Shown piece by piece: positions 1 to 6,773 of a stretch of 11,644 nt of DNA. The DNA is from an uncultured Lachnospiraceae bacterium (lineage in GTDB: Bacteria > Bacillota > Clostridia > Lachnospirales > Lachnospiraceae), in NCBI GenBank assembly GCA_945836355.1, contig CAMALD010000018.1, positions 1 to 11,644 of the forward strand. Direction: 5' to 3'. Both the position numbers and the translations under genes were made by a program. Numbering within the stretch: the stretch's first letter is position 1; each line of letters starts with the position of its first letter. The notes under the pieces were generated by a model. It had not been told where the DNA came from and did not search any database. It worked only from the letters and a program-made list of their open reading frames with translations.

Positions 1-18
1 CATCAACTGCATTACGGC

Positions 19-59
19 AAAAAAGCTGTCGCTACTGCGACAGCTTTTTTTTTTTTTTT
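19..59 (+). terminator. Rho-independent terminator, probably bidirectional
   Basis: An 8-bp perfect stem (25-32 with 37-44, GCTGTCGC/GCGACAGC) closes a four-base loop and is followed by 15 consecutive T (45-59). On the other strand the stem is followed by six T (complement of 19-24), so it can also end the minus-strand leucine-rich-repeat gene. No stop codon lies between base 1 and the stem in the plus frames, so any plus-strand gene served by it ended before the window. Confidence 0.88.
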
Positions 60-94
60 CCCATATAGGAAATTGCGACAATTTCCTATATGGG
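60..94. repeat. Perfect 16-bp palindrome beside the terminator
   Basis: Bases 60-75 and 79-94 are exact reverse complements around a three-base centre (CGA). The element starts at the base after the T-tract of the preceding terminator. Bases 65-82 match 11511-11528 in 16 of 18 positions; that second copy also lies just downstream of a terminator. It has no T-tract of its own and codes for nothing visible. It may be a small dispersed palindromic element (REP or MITE-like) or an extra transcript-end hairpin; the sequence cannot separate these. Confidence 0.75.
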
Positions 95-169
95 AATAAC
101 TGCTCCGGGGCAAGCTTTTGTAATAAACAGTGACTCTGCTGTGCCGGGGCAAAACATCGTATTTTATCA

Positions 170-463
170 TCACTTGCCGTTAATAGCGCTATACAAATCC
201 TCTATATGCTCATAATCGTAGGTTGCGCCCTTGTAGGTGGCTTTGATGTTCCTACATTCGAGAAATGATTGATCGATTTTGGTAACGCTGTCCGGAATGG
301 TAACACTGCTAAGTGCTGAACAATCCTTAAAAGCGCCGTACCCAATCTCGACAATACCGTCGGAAAGGGTTACATTGGTAAGGGCGACGCAATCACAGAA
401 AGCCTTTTCTCCAATTATCGTTGTACTTGCGGGAAGGGTTACGTCGGTAATTTTCTTTTTCAT
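170..463 (-). CDS. Small BspA-type leucine-rich-repeat protein (97 aa)
   Basis: The protein consists almost wholly of LRR_5 (BspA-like) repeats. Units such as ITDVTLPASTTIIGEKAF, LTNVTLSDGIVEIGYGAF and LSSVTIPDSVTKIDQSFLEC show the roughly 23-residue period with the xIGxxAFxxC signature. The tail (YKGATYDYEHIEDLYSAING) resembles the ends of many clostridial LRR_5 proteins. No signal peptide, membrane segment or wall anchor is seen, so it is probably cytoplasmic, although most BspA-type proteins are large and exported. The start at 463 has a good ribosome site, GGAGG (469-473) five bases upstream; the frame extends to 502 but that longer start has none. No catalytic residues are visible and the role, perhaps protein binding, is unknown. 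It lies downstream of mecA on the same strand, beyond a long hairpin. Its own promoter was not clear. Confidence 0.82.
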   Translation of the reverse strand: MKKKITDVTLPASTTIIGEKAFCDCVALTNVTLSDGIVEIGYGAFKDCSALSSVTIPDSVTKIDQSFLECRNIKATYKGATYDYEHIEDLYSAINGK

Positions 464-569
464 AATTGCCTCCTGTAAATGGTTTATTTTGAATACATGC
501 AATCAATACATTGCTTTTCATACTACTGATGATTACACATATCATTAACACGGTGTTTGACCATCAATG

Positions 570-618
570 TCATAATGCCGGTTCAAAACACAACGTTGTG
601 TTTTAACCGGCATCATGA
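570..618 (-). terminator. Long hairpin after mecA, no U-tract
   Basis: A near-perfect inverted repeat: ATGCCGGTT (575-583) pairs with AACCGGCAT (605-613), and AAAACACAAC (585-594) pairs with GTTGTGTTTT (595-604), with C584 bulged. The arms extend outward to about 570 and 618 with one mismatch. It starts 25 bases after the mecA stop. Neither flank has a clear T-run, so it is not a classical intrinsic terminator. It could stabilise the mecA mRNA 3' end, attenuate read-through into the leucine-rich-repeat gene, or be a dispersed palindromic element. Confidence 0.55.
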
Positions 619-642
619 TATTGGGCTCTGAATAGATTAATT

Positions 643-1443
643 TTACAATTTTTCGAGTACAGCTACCGCCTTATCCTTGATTAAGCACTCGTAATGCTCG
701 CGGAAATATGCAGCGGTGGCCTTGGTGAAATGCTCCTGCACACCATACTCCGAGGTGATGTTGCAGACCTTGTTGAAATCGGCAGGGCGATGGTCCGACA
801 TCTGCAGTACGAGATGATAGCCGGAATCCTGCGGATTTTTGTACAGGGTGTTGGCGCCGTGATAAAATGGTGAAATAACCTTGGCAAGTGCAGTGGCTTC
901 GTCAAGAGAACCAAAACGGAATGCGCGCACCATATGTTTTGCAACCTCATCCGGAGCAGGAAGAGACTCCTCACGGGCTGCATCGGCATCCTTTTCCGTA
1001 AAGGACGCATCGGAATGACGGTGAAGCTTCTCGGGCAGAGAAAATTTGTCTGCGAGCATTTCCGACATTTGCTCAAAATATTGAAGAATCTGATCTGCCG
1101 TGGCATCGCCGGAAAGCGGAATACTTTGCTCCTCCTCGTCCTCCGCATCATCGTATGCCGGTGTGAAATTGGAAAAGCGTGTATCTAATTCATCAGGATT
1201 TTCCACCTTGGTGATCACAAGAATCAGGCAGTCGGCGGATACCGGAATCGCCTCAATCATTAACGGAATATTCTCCGCATCAAAACCAAACTCTGTAGAA
1301 GCCTGCTGCATCATATCGCGGAAAAGAGCCTTCGCTTTCTCACTGCCGTAGGCAAGCTCGCTGATACGCAGGTGTCTGTCGGCAAGATCATTTCTGTTCA
1401 GTGTACAGCGGATCTGTGTTTCACTGATTTTTTCAATTTTCAT
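643..1443 (-). CDS. mecA: Adaptor protein MecA
   Basis: MecA proteins deliver substrates to the cytoplasmic ClpC-ClpP protease and promote ClpC hexamer assembly; in B. subtilis MecA targets ComK. The N-terminal domain (about 1-95) carries the family hallmarks MKIEKI, LRISELAYGSEKAKALFRDM, EFGF and LMIEAIP, then the ITKVENPDELDTRF stretch. An acidic linker follows (about 97-106, DDAEDEEE), with a low-complexity middle. The C-terminal domain (about 165-266; AFRFGSLDEATALAK, YHLVL) is the part that contacts ClpC in characterised members. At 266 residues it is within the usual range. The start at 1443 follows an AAGGGGAAG-like ribosome site. It is transcribed from a strong sigma-A promoter (1509-1537), divergent from the kinase operon. 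No competence gene is nearby, so the substrate here is unknown. Confidence 0.93.
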   Translation of the reverse strand: MKIEKISETQIRCTLNRNDLADRHLRISELAYGSEKAKALFRDMMQQASTEFGFDAENIPLMIEAIPVSADCLILVITKVENPDELDTRFSNFTPAYDDAEDEEEQSIPLSGDATADQILQYFEQMSEMLADKFSLPEKLHRHSDASFTEKDADAAREESLPAPDEVAKHMVRAFRFGSLDEATALAKVISPFYHGANTLYKNPQDSGYHLVLQMSDHRPADFNKVCNITSEYGVQEHFTKATAAYFREHYECLIKDKAVAVLEKL

Positions 1444-1508
1444 TAAGATCTTCCCCTTTCTGTAAAAACTCTGTTAACAAGCACTTCTGCTATTTCATGT
1501 GTATTCAA

Positions 1509-1537
1509 AGTATAATGGAAAAGTGCATATAAGTCAA
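1509..1537 (-). promoter_or_regulatory. Sigma-A promoter of mecA
   Basis: Read on the minus strand: TTGACT (1532-1537), 17-base spacer, TATACT (1509-1514). Both boxes match the consensus at five of six positions with ideal spacing. Predicted transcript start is near 1502, giving a leader of about 60 bases. The surroundings are AT-rich, as expected for an intergenic promoter region. Confidence 0.8.
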
Positions 1538-1704
1538 TAAAATATTTGTGAATTCTGCATAGAAAAATGATAAGAAACCGGGAAATAAGTTTACTAAAAT
1601 AGTAGGGAAAATTGAATAAAAAATGATGGGGAAATTCTACAGCAGAATTGACGAGTTTTTCTTGCGGAAAATGACAAAAGCATTTACAATGAATGTGTCA
1701 GCGG

Positions 1705-1712
1705 AAAGGAGG
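1705..1712 (+). promoter_or_regulatory. Shine-Dalgarno site deciding a GTG start for the kinase gene
   Basis: AAAGGAGG lies three bases before an in-frame GTG at 1716. The spacing is short, but the match is the strongest near the gene start. The alternative ATG codons at 1623 and 1626 have only AGGGA (1604-1608), about 14 bases away. A similar arrangement, AAAGGAG plus GTG, is seen for sua5 in this window. Confidence 0.5.
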
Positions 1713-1715
1713 AAC

Positions 1716-3074
1716 GTGGAACAAAACGCAAAATATTGCGAGGTCGCTGTACTTAAGGAGCGGGGATACACCAGGGTGGTCCTTGCGGAGCATATTCATC
1801 TGAAACAAAAAAGAATCATCAAGACCGTCTATCGTCTCTCGGAGGAGACTGACGCGGTGCTGCGTGAGGCGTTACTGATGCAGCAGCTTGAGCATCCCTG
1901 CATTCCGGTTATCTATGATATCGAGGAGCAGGAGAATGGCTTTAGCATCGTGGAAGAATATATTCCGGGAGAATCTTTTACTTCTTATGTTCAAAAGAAT
2001 TATCTGGAAATCAATGATATCCTGTCATTTTCATTACAGCTTTGTGAACTGTTAGAATTTTTGCATAAAAGAGAGAGGCCGATTCTGTATCTGGATTTAA
2101 AGCCGGACAATTTAATCATTCATGATAAGAAATTATATCTGATTGATTTCGGCAGCGCCAGAGAACAGCAAGAGCAGCGAGTGGAGGGAGCTTTGACGGG
2201 GACGCCCGGATTTGCGCCTCCGGAGTGTTATCGGGGGAGTGCGGATTGCCAGAGCGATCTTTACAGTATGGGAAAGATGATGGAGTATATGCTGTCACAT
2301 TCCGGGAAAAGAAGGAGTGAACAGCGGATTTACAAAAAATTGTTTCGGATTTGTGCAAAGGCGGCCAGCAAAAAGGCAGCGGACCGATACCGGTCTGCGG
2401 AAGAACTAAAAAAGGCGATTCTTTCGGTGCAAAAAAGAGGGAAGCATAAGCAGAGCAGTCGGTGTCTGGTTGTCGGTATGGCAGGCAGCAGCCGGCGCTG
2501 CGGAGTAACCCGCTTTGCATTGTGGTATCTGGAGTATTTACAGCGGCAGGGGATTCGTGCGCTCTATCTGGAGTGCAATGAATCGGACACGGTTAAGCGG
2601 CTGCTGGAGCAGGGCAGCAGGGACAAGCTATTTTCGGCTGCGCTGCTTAAGGAGGCAAGGGCAGACATGAGTGCTGCCTCCGGGGCGGGAGTATATGGGC
2701 TTTCGTGGGAAAGACAATACTACGAGTCACAGGGCTGCCGCATACTATTGGCAGATTTCGGCGTGCTGACAGCGGATAATCGGTCAATGTTTTTAGAATC
2801 GGATCTTCCGGTACTGTTTTCCGGAGGAATGCCGTGGGAGGAGGAAAATTTATGGAGAGCGCTCTCGATGCTTCCGGGAAAGGAAGGGCAGTTCTGGCTT
2901 TTGTTTGTGTTTCTTGGAGCAAAGGATTTTGCGAGGTGGTCGAGGCTTCTGCGCGATACAGCGTGCAGAAGAGTACCCCAGATTGGGGAAAAGACAGCAG
3001 GCATAGCGCAGCAGGAGCTGCAAGGGCTTTTCGAGGAGCTGACAGAGACGGTGCAGGGAGGTGAGGCAGAGTAA
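1716..3074 (+). CDS. Ser/Thr protein kinase fused to a degenerate P-loop domain
   Basis: Residues about 8-240 form a eukaryotic-type (Hanks) kinase that should phosphorylate Ser/Thr on partner proteins. Visible are the ATP-site lysine in RIIK (K36), helix-C glutamate (E51), catalytic loop YLDLKPDN (125-132; YLD replaces HRD but D127, K129 and N132 remain), DFGSA (144-148) and TPGFAPPE (163-170). The glycine-rich loop is poor (RGYTRVVLAE). No membrane segment or PASTA repeats follow, so it is cytoplasmic. Residues about 249-452 form a second domain with a Walker A-like strand-loop (VVGMAGSSRRCGVTRF, 252-267) lacking the Walker lysine, a Walker B-like ILLADFG (343-349), and a GGMPWEEENLW segment. 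I chose GTG 1716 (452 aa) for its Shine-Dalgarno site and because the kinase fold then starts at residue 8; ATG 1623 would add 31 residues. A weak promoter (TTGTGA 1546-1551, GATAAG 1569-1574) precedes it. The next gene starts four bases after its stop. Kinase call is firm; substrate and role unknown. Confidence 0.85.
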   Translation: MEQNAKYCEVAVLKERGYTRVVLAEHIHLKQKRIIKTVYRLSEETDAVLREALLMQQLEHPCIPVIYDIEEQENGFSIVEEYIPGESFTSYVQKNYLEINDILSFSLQLCELLEFLHKRERPILYLDLKPDNLIIHDKKLYLIDFGSAREQQEQRVEGALTGTPGFAPPECYRGSADCQSDLYSMGKMMEYMLSHSGKRRSEQRIYKKLFRICAKAASKKAADRYRSAEELKKAILSVQKRGKHKQSSRCLVVGMAGSSRRCGVTRFALWYLEYLQRQGIRALYLECNESDTVKRLLEQGSRDKLFSAALLKEARADMSAASGAGVYGLSWERQYYESQGCRILLADFGVLTADNRSMFLESDLPVLFSGGMPWEEENLWRALSMLPGKEGQFWLLFVFLGAKDFARWSRLLRDTACRRVPQIGEKTAGIAQQELQGLFEELTETVQGGEAE

Positions 3075-3078
3075 TGGG

Positions 3079-3714
3079 ATGAAGAGCTTCGGATGTGGCA
3101 GGAGTAAAATCGAAACGCGCCGTATCGGTATGTTTGGACTGCATCCCTGTGCTGGGACAACGCACTTAACAATACTGGCAGCTTCCTATTTCAGCCATTT
3201 CTGCCGAAAAAGGACGGAGGTGCGTGAGATGACGGGCAGGCAGGATTTTGCGTATTGGGAACGGTATCTGACCGGACAGGGTGGAAGCTCTGTTTTTCGC
3301 ACCAGACGCTGTGTTTACCGAAGTCCGTATTCGGGATGGGAGGATTCAGAGGATGGGCAGGCCGAGATTGTATTGTGCGATTTGGGGCATGAAGCGACTG
3401 CCGTGCGCCAGCTCCTGTCCTGCGATGAAAAATGGATTATCGCAGGTGGCGGAATTTTCCATGAGGCGGATTGGGGGCATTTTTTTTCAATAAGGGAGGT
3501 GAAGGAATCCATTGCCCGTAGAGGGATGGCAGACTGGCTGTTTCTGGTGAACCACGGGGATACCGGAAAAAAGTATGAAATACCGCTGCCCGACGGGAAT
3601 AAGAGTAGGATTACAGCATATGGTCTGGGCACCCAGGAGTCGCTGCTGCTTCCGTCAAAAGCAGCGGTGCGCCTATTTCAAAGGCGGGGCGGTGCCGGCG
3701 GGACAGAACGCTAA
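3079..3714 (+). CDS. Degenerate P-loop protein paired with the kinase
   Basis: I recognise no named family. The 211-residue protein begins with a strand and phosphate-loop-like turn (IGMFGLHPCAGTTH, from about residue 16) in the place where MinD/ParA-type ATPases have GGxGKT; here the lysine position is threonine. IVLCDLGHEA (about 97-106) resembles a Walker B strand, and WIIAGGGIFHEADW follows. These match, in order and spacing, the elements in the C-terminal half of the upstream kinase (ILLADFG, then VLFSGGMPWEEENLW), so the two are probably paralogous. No signal or membrane segment is seen. ATG 3079 is four bases past the kinase stop, suggesting coupled translation. A GTG at 3061 in the same frame is less likely because GGGAGG (3056-3061) runs into it. 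TadZ/CpaE-type proteins with atypical Walker A loops are a possible distant comparison, but no tad gene is present here. Confidence 0.75.
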   Translation: MKSFGCGRSKIETRRIGMFGLHPCAGTTHLTILAASYFSHFCRKRTEVREMTGRQDFAYWERYLTGQGGSSVFRTRRCVYRSPYSGWEDSEDGQAEIVLCDLGHEATAVRQLLSCDEKWIIAGGGIFHEADWGHFFSIREVKESIARRGMADWLFLVNHGDTGKKYEIPLPDGNKSRITAYGLGTQESLLLPSKAAVRLFQRRGGAGGTER

Positions 3715-4041
3715 ACAGGAATTGGCATATCAATAAGTATTTAGTCAGCAAAATGTAAATAAAACATAGGCAAAGCCGCAAAGGCAGCTACTGCGGGAAA
3801 CCGGCTCTGGCAGCAAAAGCATGGAAATGTCTCACAACGATTTCTTATCCGTATTGTAACCAGATGACCGAACGTCTGTATGAACGGTATCCCGCGTGAT
3901 GGCTCCTGCAAACCTACCCTCAATAGAATTCGGGACGAATCTGCCGGATGCGCGCTTTGCCAAAAAGCGTTGGATTTTTGGGACAAAATGTGATATCATA
4001 TCCGGAGGAAATACTGACAATAGCAGATAAGAGGAAAAAGA
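3715..4041 (+). other. 327-base gene-free interval before the GH18 gene
   Basis: No supported gene lies here. The short frames (for example 3880-3993, 37 codons) lack ribosome sites and recognisable products. The first part (about 3766-3830) is rich in short self-complementary pieces: GCC-GCAAA-GGC and GCAG-CTA-CTGC. A 6-bp hairpin, CGCTTT (3953-3958) with AAAGCG (3964-3969), followed by a loose T-run (3975-3979), might terminate the kinase operon weakly. The end holds a possible promoter and the GH18 ribosome site (GAGG, 4031-4034). A leader RNA is possible in the middle, but I could not match it to a riboswitch class. Confidence 0.5.
3970..3999 (+). promoter_or_regulatory. Possible promoter of the GH18-cwlD unit
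   Basis: TTGGAT (3970-3975), 18-base spacer, TATCAT (3994-3999). The -10 box matches five of six positions but the -35 only three, and the spacing is one base long. Transcription from here would give a leader of about 35 bases. A sporulation sigma factor would fit the cwlD-like gene downstream, but no clear sigma-E or sigma-G box was found. Confidence 0.35.
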
Positions 4042-5784
4042 ATGGAAAAGCATGAAAAAATAGCAATTATCGGAAGTGTTCTGGTGCTGGTGGTAATGCT
4101 GGGGCTCGGAGCTCTGGCTCTTATGCGCTATCTGGCTCCGAGCACGGAGACTATGAGCCTTGAGGAGTATTATAAGGTGCCGCAGGGCGAGGCGCTGATT
4201 ATCATGGATGATAAGCTGTATTCCAAAAATGCAAAGCTTCTGGAAAATGAAGTCTATGTAGATCTTGAAACGGTGCAGCAAAGGCTTAATAAGCGGTTTT
4301 ACTGGGATGAGGCGGAGCAGATACTGACCTTGACGACTCCGGACAGGATTATTCGCACGATGCCGGGGCAAAAGCTTGTTCGGGAAAACGGAGTGGATGT
4401 GCCTTATACGGATGTAATCTTTTTTCTTGAGAACGGTGTGCCATATATTTCGCTAAAGTTTGTGGCAGAATTCTCGGATATGCGCTATGAGACTTACACA
4501 GCGTCCGGCGCGGCACAGGATGTGGTGCAGCGGGTGATGATTACCTGTACCTACGGAGATTATCTCTATGTGAATACCAATCGCAGGACGCAGATTCGCG
4601 TGGAAGGGAATCGCAAGAGTGCGGTGCTGAAAGAGCTTGACGAGGGTGAGACCCTGATGATTCTGGACGGTGGAGGAACCGGACAGGGCAGCTTTTATAC
4701 TGTTATGAGCGCGGATGGTGTGCGCGGATATGTGGATAAGAAGCATTTGGATGAGGCCTTTTATCAAAAGGTGGTCAGCAGCTATGTGCCGGAGAAATAC
4801 GAGAGTATATCGATGGATGAACCGGTCAATATGGCGTGGCATTATGTGGAGACCATGAGTGCAAACAATAAGCTTGGCGACATGCTTGCAAATGTAAAGG
4901 GGCTGAATGTGATTTCGCCGACATGGTTCCGTCTGGACGGAAACGAGGGGGAGTTTCTTTCGATTGCGAGTGAAGAGTATGTGACGAAGGCACATGCGCT
5001 GGGGCTTAAGGTATGGGCGCTGGTAAAGAATTTTGATACAGGCACGGAGGTGGACAGCTATCAGGTGCTTTCGCGCACCTCATCGAGAGAGCGGCTTGCC
5101 GCATCGCTGGTGCAGGAAGCGGTGGCATATGCGCTGGACGGCATCAATGTGGATTTTGAGCTGATTTCGCTGGAGACCGGACCGCACTATGTACAGTTTT
5201 TGCGCGAATTGTCCGTGCTTTGCCGACAGGCAGGGCTGGTATTGTCCGTGGATAACTATGTGCCGACAAGCTACAATAAATATTATGATTACGCGGAACA
5301 GGGCGTCGTGGTTGATTATGTGGTGATTATGGCATATGATGAGCATACTTCGGTATCCGGCGAGGCGGGAAGCGTGGCATCGATTTCGTATGTGGAACAG
5401 GCAATCGCGGATACCGTGGCTATGGTGCCTGCAGAGAAGGTGATTGTGGGCATTCCGTTTTATACCCGTCTCTGGAAGGAAACCGCGACAGAGGACGGCA
5501 CGGCGGTCAGCATTGCGGAGACGCCTTTCATGAGCGCACAGGACAAGCTGCTCTCGGACAATGATGTGACTGCGGTGTGGGATGAGGCGACGGCGCAGTA
5601 TTACGTGGAATATGAAAAGGATGGAGCGAAGTATCGCATGTGGTTGGAGGAGGAGACCTCCATTGCCGAGAAAATAAAGAGAGTGACCGGAGCAAATGCC
5701 GCAGGGGTGGCAGCATGGCGCCTCGGTCAGGAAAAAAAAGAAATCTGGGATGTGATTTATGAGTGTTTAAACGGAGCCGAGTAG
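4042..5784 (+). CDS. Membrane-anchored GH18-family glycosidase with SH3-like domain
   Basis: The 580-residue protein starts with a short cytoplasmic tail and one hydrophobic helix (about 7-29), an uncleaved anchor placing the rest outside. Residues about 50-165 (VPQGEALIIMDDKLY, ENEVYVDLETVQQRLNKRFYWDE) resemble the copper-amine-oxidase N-terminal or stalk-type domain of clostridial wall proteins. Residues about 172-238 (GDYLYVNTNRRTQIRVEG to DGVRGYVDKKHL) look like a bacterial SH3 domain. A GH18 barrel fills about 260-575, with DGINVDFE (366-373; catalytic glutamate E373, assisting D371), VIMAYDEH (428-435), GIPFYTRLW and GVAAWRLGQE. The DGxNxDFE form resembles B. subtilis YaaH (SleL), a spore-cortex N-acetylglucosaminidase. 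Peptidoglycan is thus a likelier substrate than chitin, but this is inference. The start follows GAGG (4031-4034). The cwlD-like gene lies 44 bases downstream, probably in the same transcript. Confidence 0.87.
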   Translation: MEKHEKIAIIGSVLVLVVMLGLGALALMRYLAPSTETMSLEEYYKVPQGEALIIMDDKLYSKNAKLLENEVYVDLETVQQRLNKRFYWDEAEQILTLTTPDRIIRTMPGQKLVRENGVDVPYTDVIFFLENGVPYISLKFVAEFSDMRYETYTASGAAQDVVQRVMITCTYGDYLYVNTNRRTQIRVEGNRKSAVLKELDEGETLMILDGGGTGQGSFYTVMSADGVRGYVDKKHLDEAFYQKVVSSYVPEKYESISMDEPVNMAWHYVETMSANNKLGDMLANVKGLNVISPTWFRLDGNEGEFLSIASEEYVTKAHALGLKVWALVKNFDTGTEVDSYQVLSRTSSRERLAASLVQEAVAYALDGINVDFELISLETGPHYVQFLRELSVLCRQAGLVLSVDNYVPTSYNKYYDYAEQGVVVDYVVIMAYDEHTSVSGEAGSVASISYVEQAIADTVAMVPAEKVIVGIPFYTRLWKETATEDGTAVSIAETPFMSAQDKLLSDNDVTAVWDEATAQYYVEYEKDGAKYRMWLEEETSIAEKIKRVTGANAAGVAAWRLGQEKKEIWDVIYECLNGAE

Positions 5785-5828
5785 CATAGACTTTACATGA
5801 GCTTATGTGAAAGGCTGGTTGAGAAAGC

Positions 5829-6677
5829 ATGATTTCTGACCAAAGCATTCATAATAAAAAAAACAGCTGGAAGTTGGCTGTACTGGTGCTGGTTTTATGT
5901 GCTTCCTGCCTGATGATAGGAAAATGCCTGAGATTGTTTTCAAAATCAGGCGAGAATACGGCGGGTCTGGAGAAGACGGGAGAGAACACCCGGCCGGGCC
6001 AGGAATGCACGGACGGGATGCAGTCGCTTCTGACAGAGGAACAGAGCAGCCAGATTAGTGGCTTTGACGCTGCCGGGCGCAGTATTGTGCTGGATGCGGG
6101 GCACGGCGGGTTTGACCCGGGAAAGGTCGGCGTGAACGGGGCGCTGGAGAAGGAAATCAACCTTCAGATTGTTCGGAAGCTGGAAGCATATCTAAAGGAG
6201 CTGGGCTTTGGGGTCACGCTCACCAGAACCTCGGATGATGCTTTATATGCGGAGACGGACCGGAATAAAAAAGCGGCGGATATGAAAGCCCGCATTCAGG
6301 TGATTGAATCGGCGAAACCGGATTTTGCCGTCAGTATTCACCAAAACAGCTTTACGCAGGAGTCCAGCGTGGGAGCGCAGGTGTTTTACAGCGAAGGCTC
6401 TGCCGAGGGAAAAAAGCTGGCAGGTGTTTTGCAGAATACCATCCGCAACCAGATTGCAGACGGCAACCGGCGTGTGGAGAAGGCAAACAGCAGCTATTAT
6501 CTTCTGAAAAAATCATCCTGTCCGATGGTGATTGTAGAATGCGGCTTCCTGAGCAATCACGGGGAGGCAGAGCTCTTGACAACCGAGGATTATCAGAATA
6601 AAATGGCATGGGCAATCTGTCTTGGGATTGTGGAATATTGCCGCGCGGGCGAAGAGGAAAGTAATACAGGCGAATAA
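5829..6677 (+). CDS. cwlD: CwlD-like N-acetylmuramoyl-L-alanine amidase
   Basis: This is a zinc-dependent Amidase_3 enzyme that cuts the bond between MurNAc and L-alanine in peptidoglycan. In B. subtilis CwlD, with PdaA, creates the muramic-delta-lactam of spore cortex that germination enzymes recognise. One hydrophobic helix (about 15-34) anchors it, with a polar spacer to about residue 83. The catalytic domain shows zinc ligands H92 (IVLDAGHGGFDPG), E107 (GALEKEINL) and H171 (SIHQNS), and the catalytic glutamate E237 (VECGFLSN). It has no wall-binding repeats, and its length, anchor and GALEKE/YYLLKKSSCPMVIVECGFLSN pattern fit CwlD better than vegetative amidases. Many Amidase_3 paralogues exist, so the symbol is probable, not proven. 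The ribosome site is weak (GAGAAAG region), which suggests coupling to the GH18 gene. Confidence 0.82.
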   Translation: MISDQSIHNKKNSWKLAVLVLVLCASCLMIGKCLRLFSKSGENTAGLEKTGENTRPGQECTDGMQSLLTEEQSSQISGFDAAGRSIVLDAGHGGFDPGKVGVNGALEKEINLQIVRKLEAYLKELGFGVTLTRTSDDALYAETDRNKKAADMKARIQVIESAKPDFAVSIHQNSFTQESSVGAQVFYSEGSAEGKKLAGVLQNTIRNQIADGNRRVEKANSSYYLLKKSSCPMVIVECGFLSNHGEAELLTTEDYQNKMAWAICLGIVEYCRAGEEESNTGE

Positions 6678-6758
6678 ACATAATCCGGTACCTGAATATC
6701 CTGAGGTTAACTGTAAACAGGAATGTCCGAAAAATGCAGAAGCTTATGCTGGGCGTGC

Positions 6759-6765
6759 AAAGGAG
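6759..6765 (+). promoter_or_regulatory. Shine-Dalgarno site fixing a GTG start for sua5
   Basis: AAAGGAG is followed by eight bases and an in-frame GTG at 6774. The longer frame from ATG 6723 would add 17 cysteine-rich residues (SEKCRSLCWACKGVKN) that the family does not have, and it has no ribosome site. Confidence 0.7.
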
Positions 6766-6773
6766 TGAAGAAC

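Noticed and set aside
106..151. Two CCGGGGCAA copies before the leucine-rich-repeat stop
   Set aside because: Nine-base match only, with unlike flanks; a similar string also occurs inside the GH18 gene, so chance is likely.
681..1151. 156-residue minus-strand frame inside mecA
   Set aside because: Same strand but a different frame from the unmistakable MecA; arginine- and serine-rich shadow.
2647..3172. Two long minus-strand frames opposite the kinase C-terminal half
   Set aside because: Both lie fully against the coding kinase/P-loop genes, are rich in S, P and R, and match no family.
3880..3993. 37-codon open frame (MNGIPRDGSCKPTLNRIRD...) with a CxxC
   Set aside because: No ribosome site, no recognisable family, and it ends inside the putative GH18 promoter; likely chance.
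3832..4371. 179-residue minus-strand frame across the GH18 start
   Set aside because: It covers the GH18 promoter, ribosome site and anchor helix; low-complexity translation and no start signal.
5528..5848. Minus-strand frame opposite the GH18 and cwlD junction
   Set aside because: Composition is that of an antisense shadow (runs of P, H, S, R), there is no ribosome site, and the opposite frames are well-supported genes.
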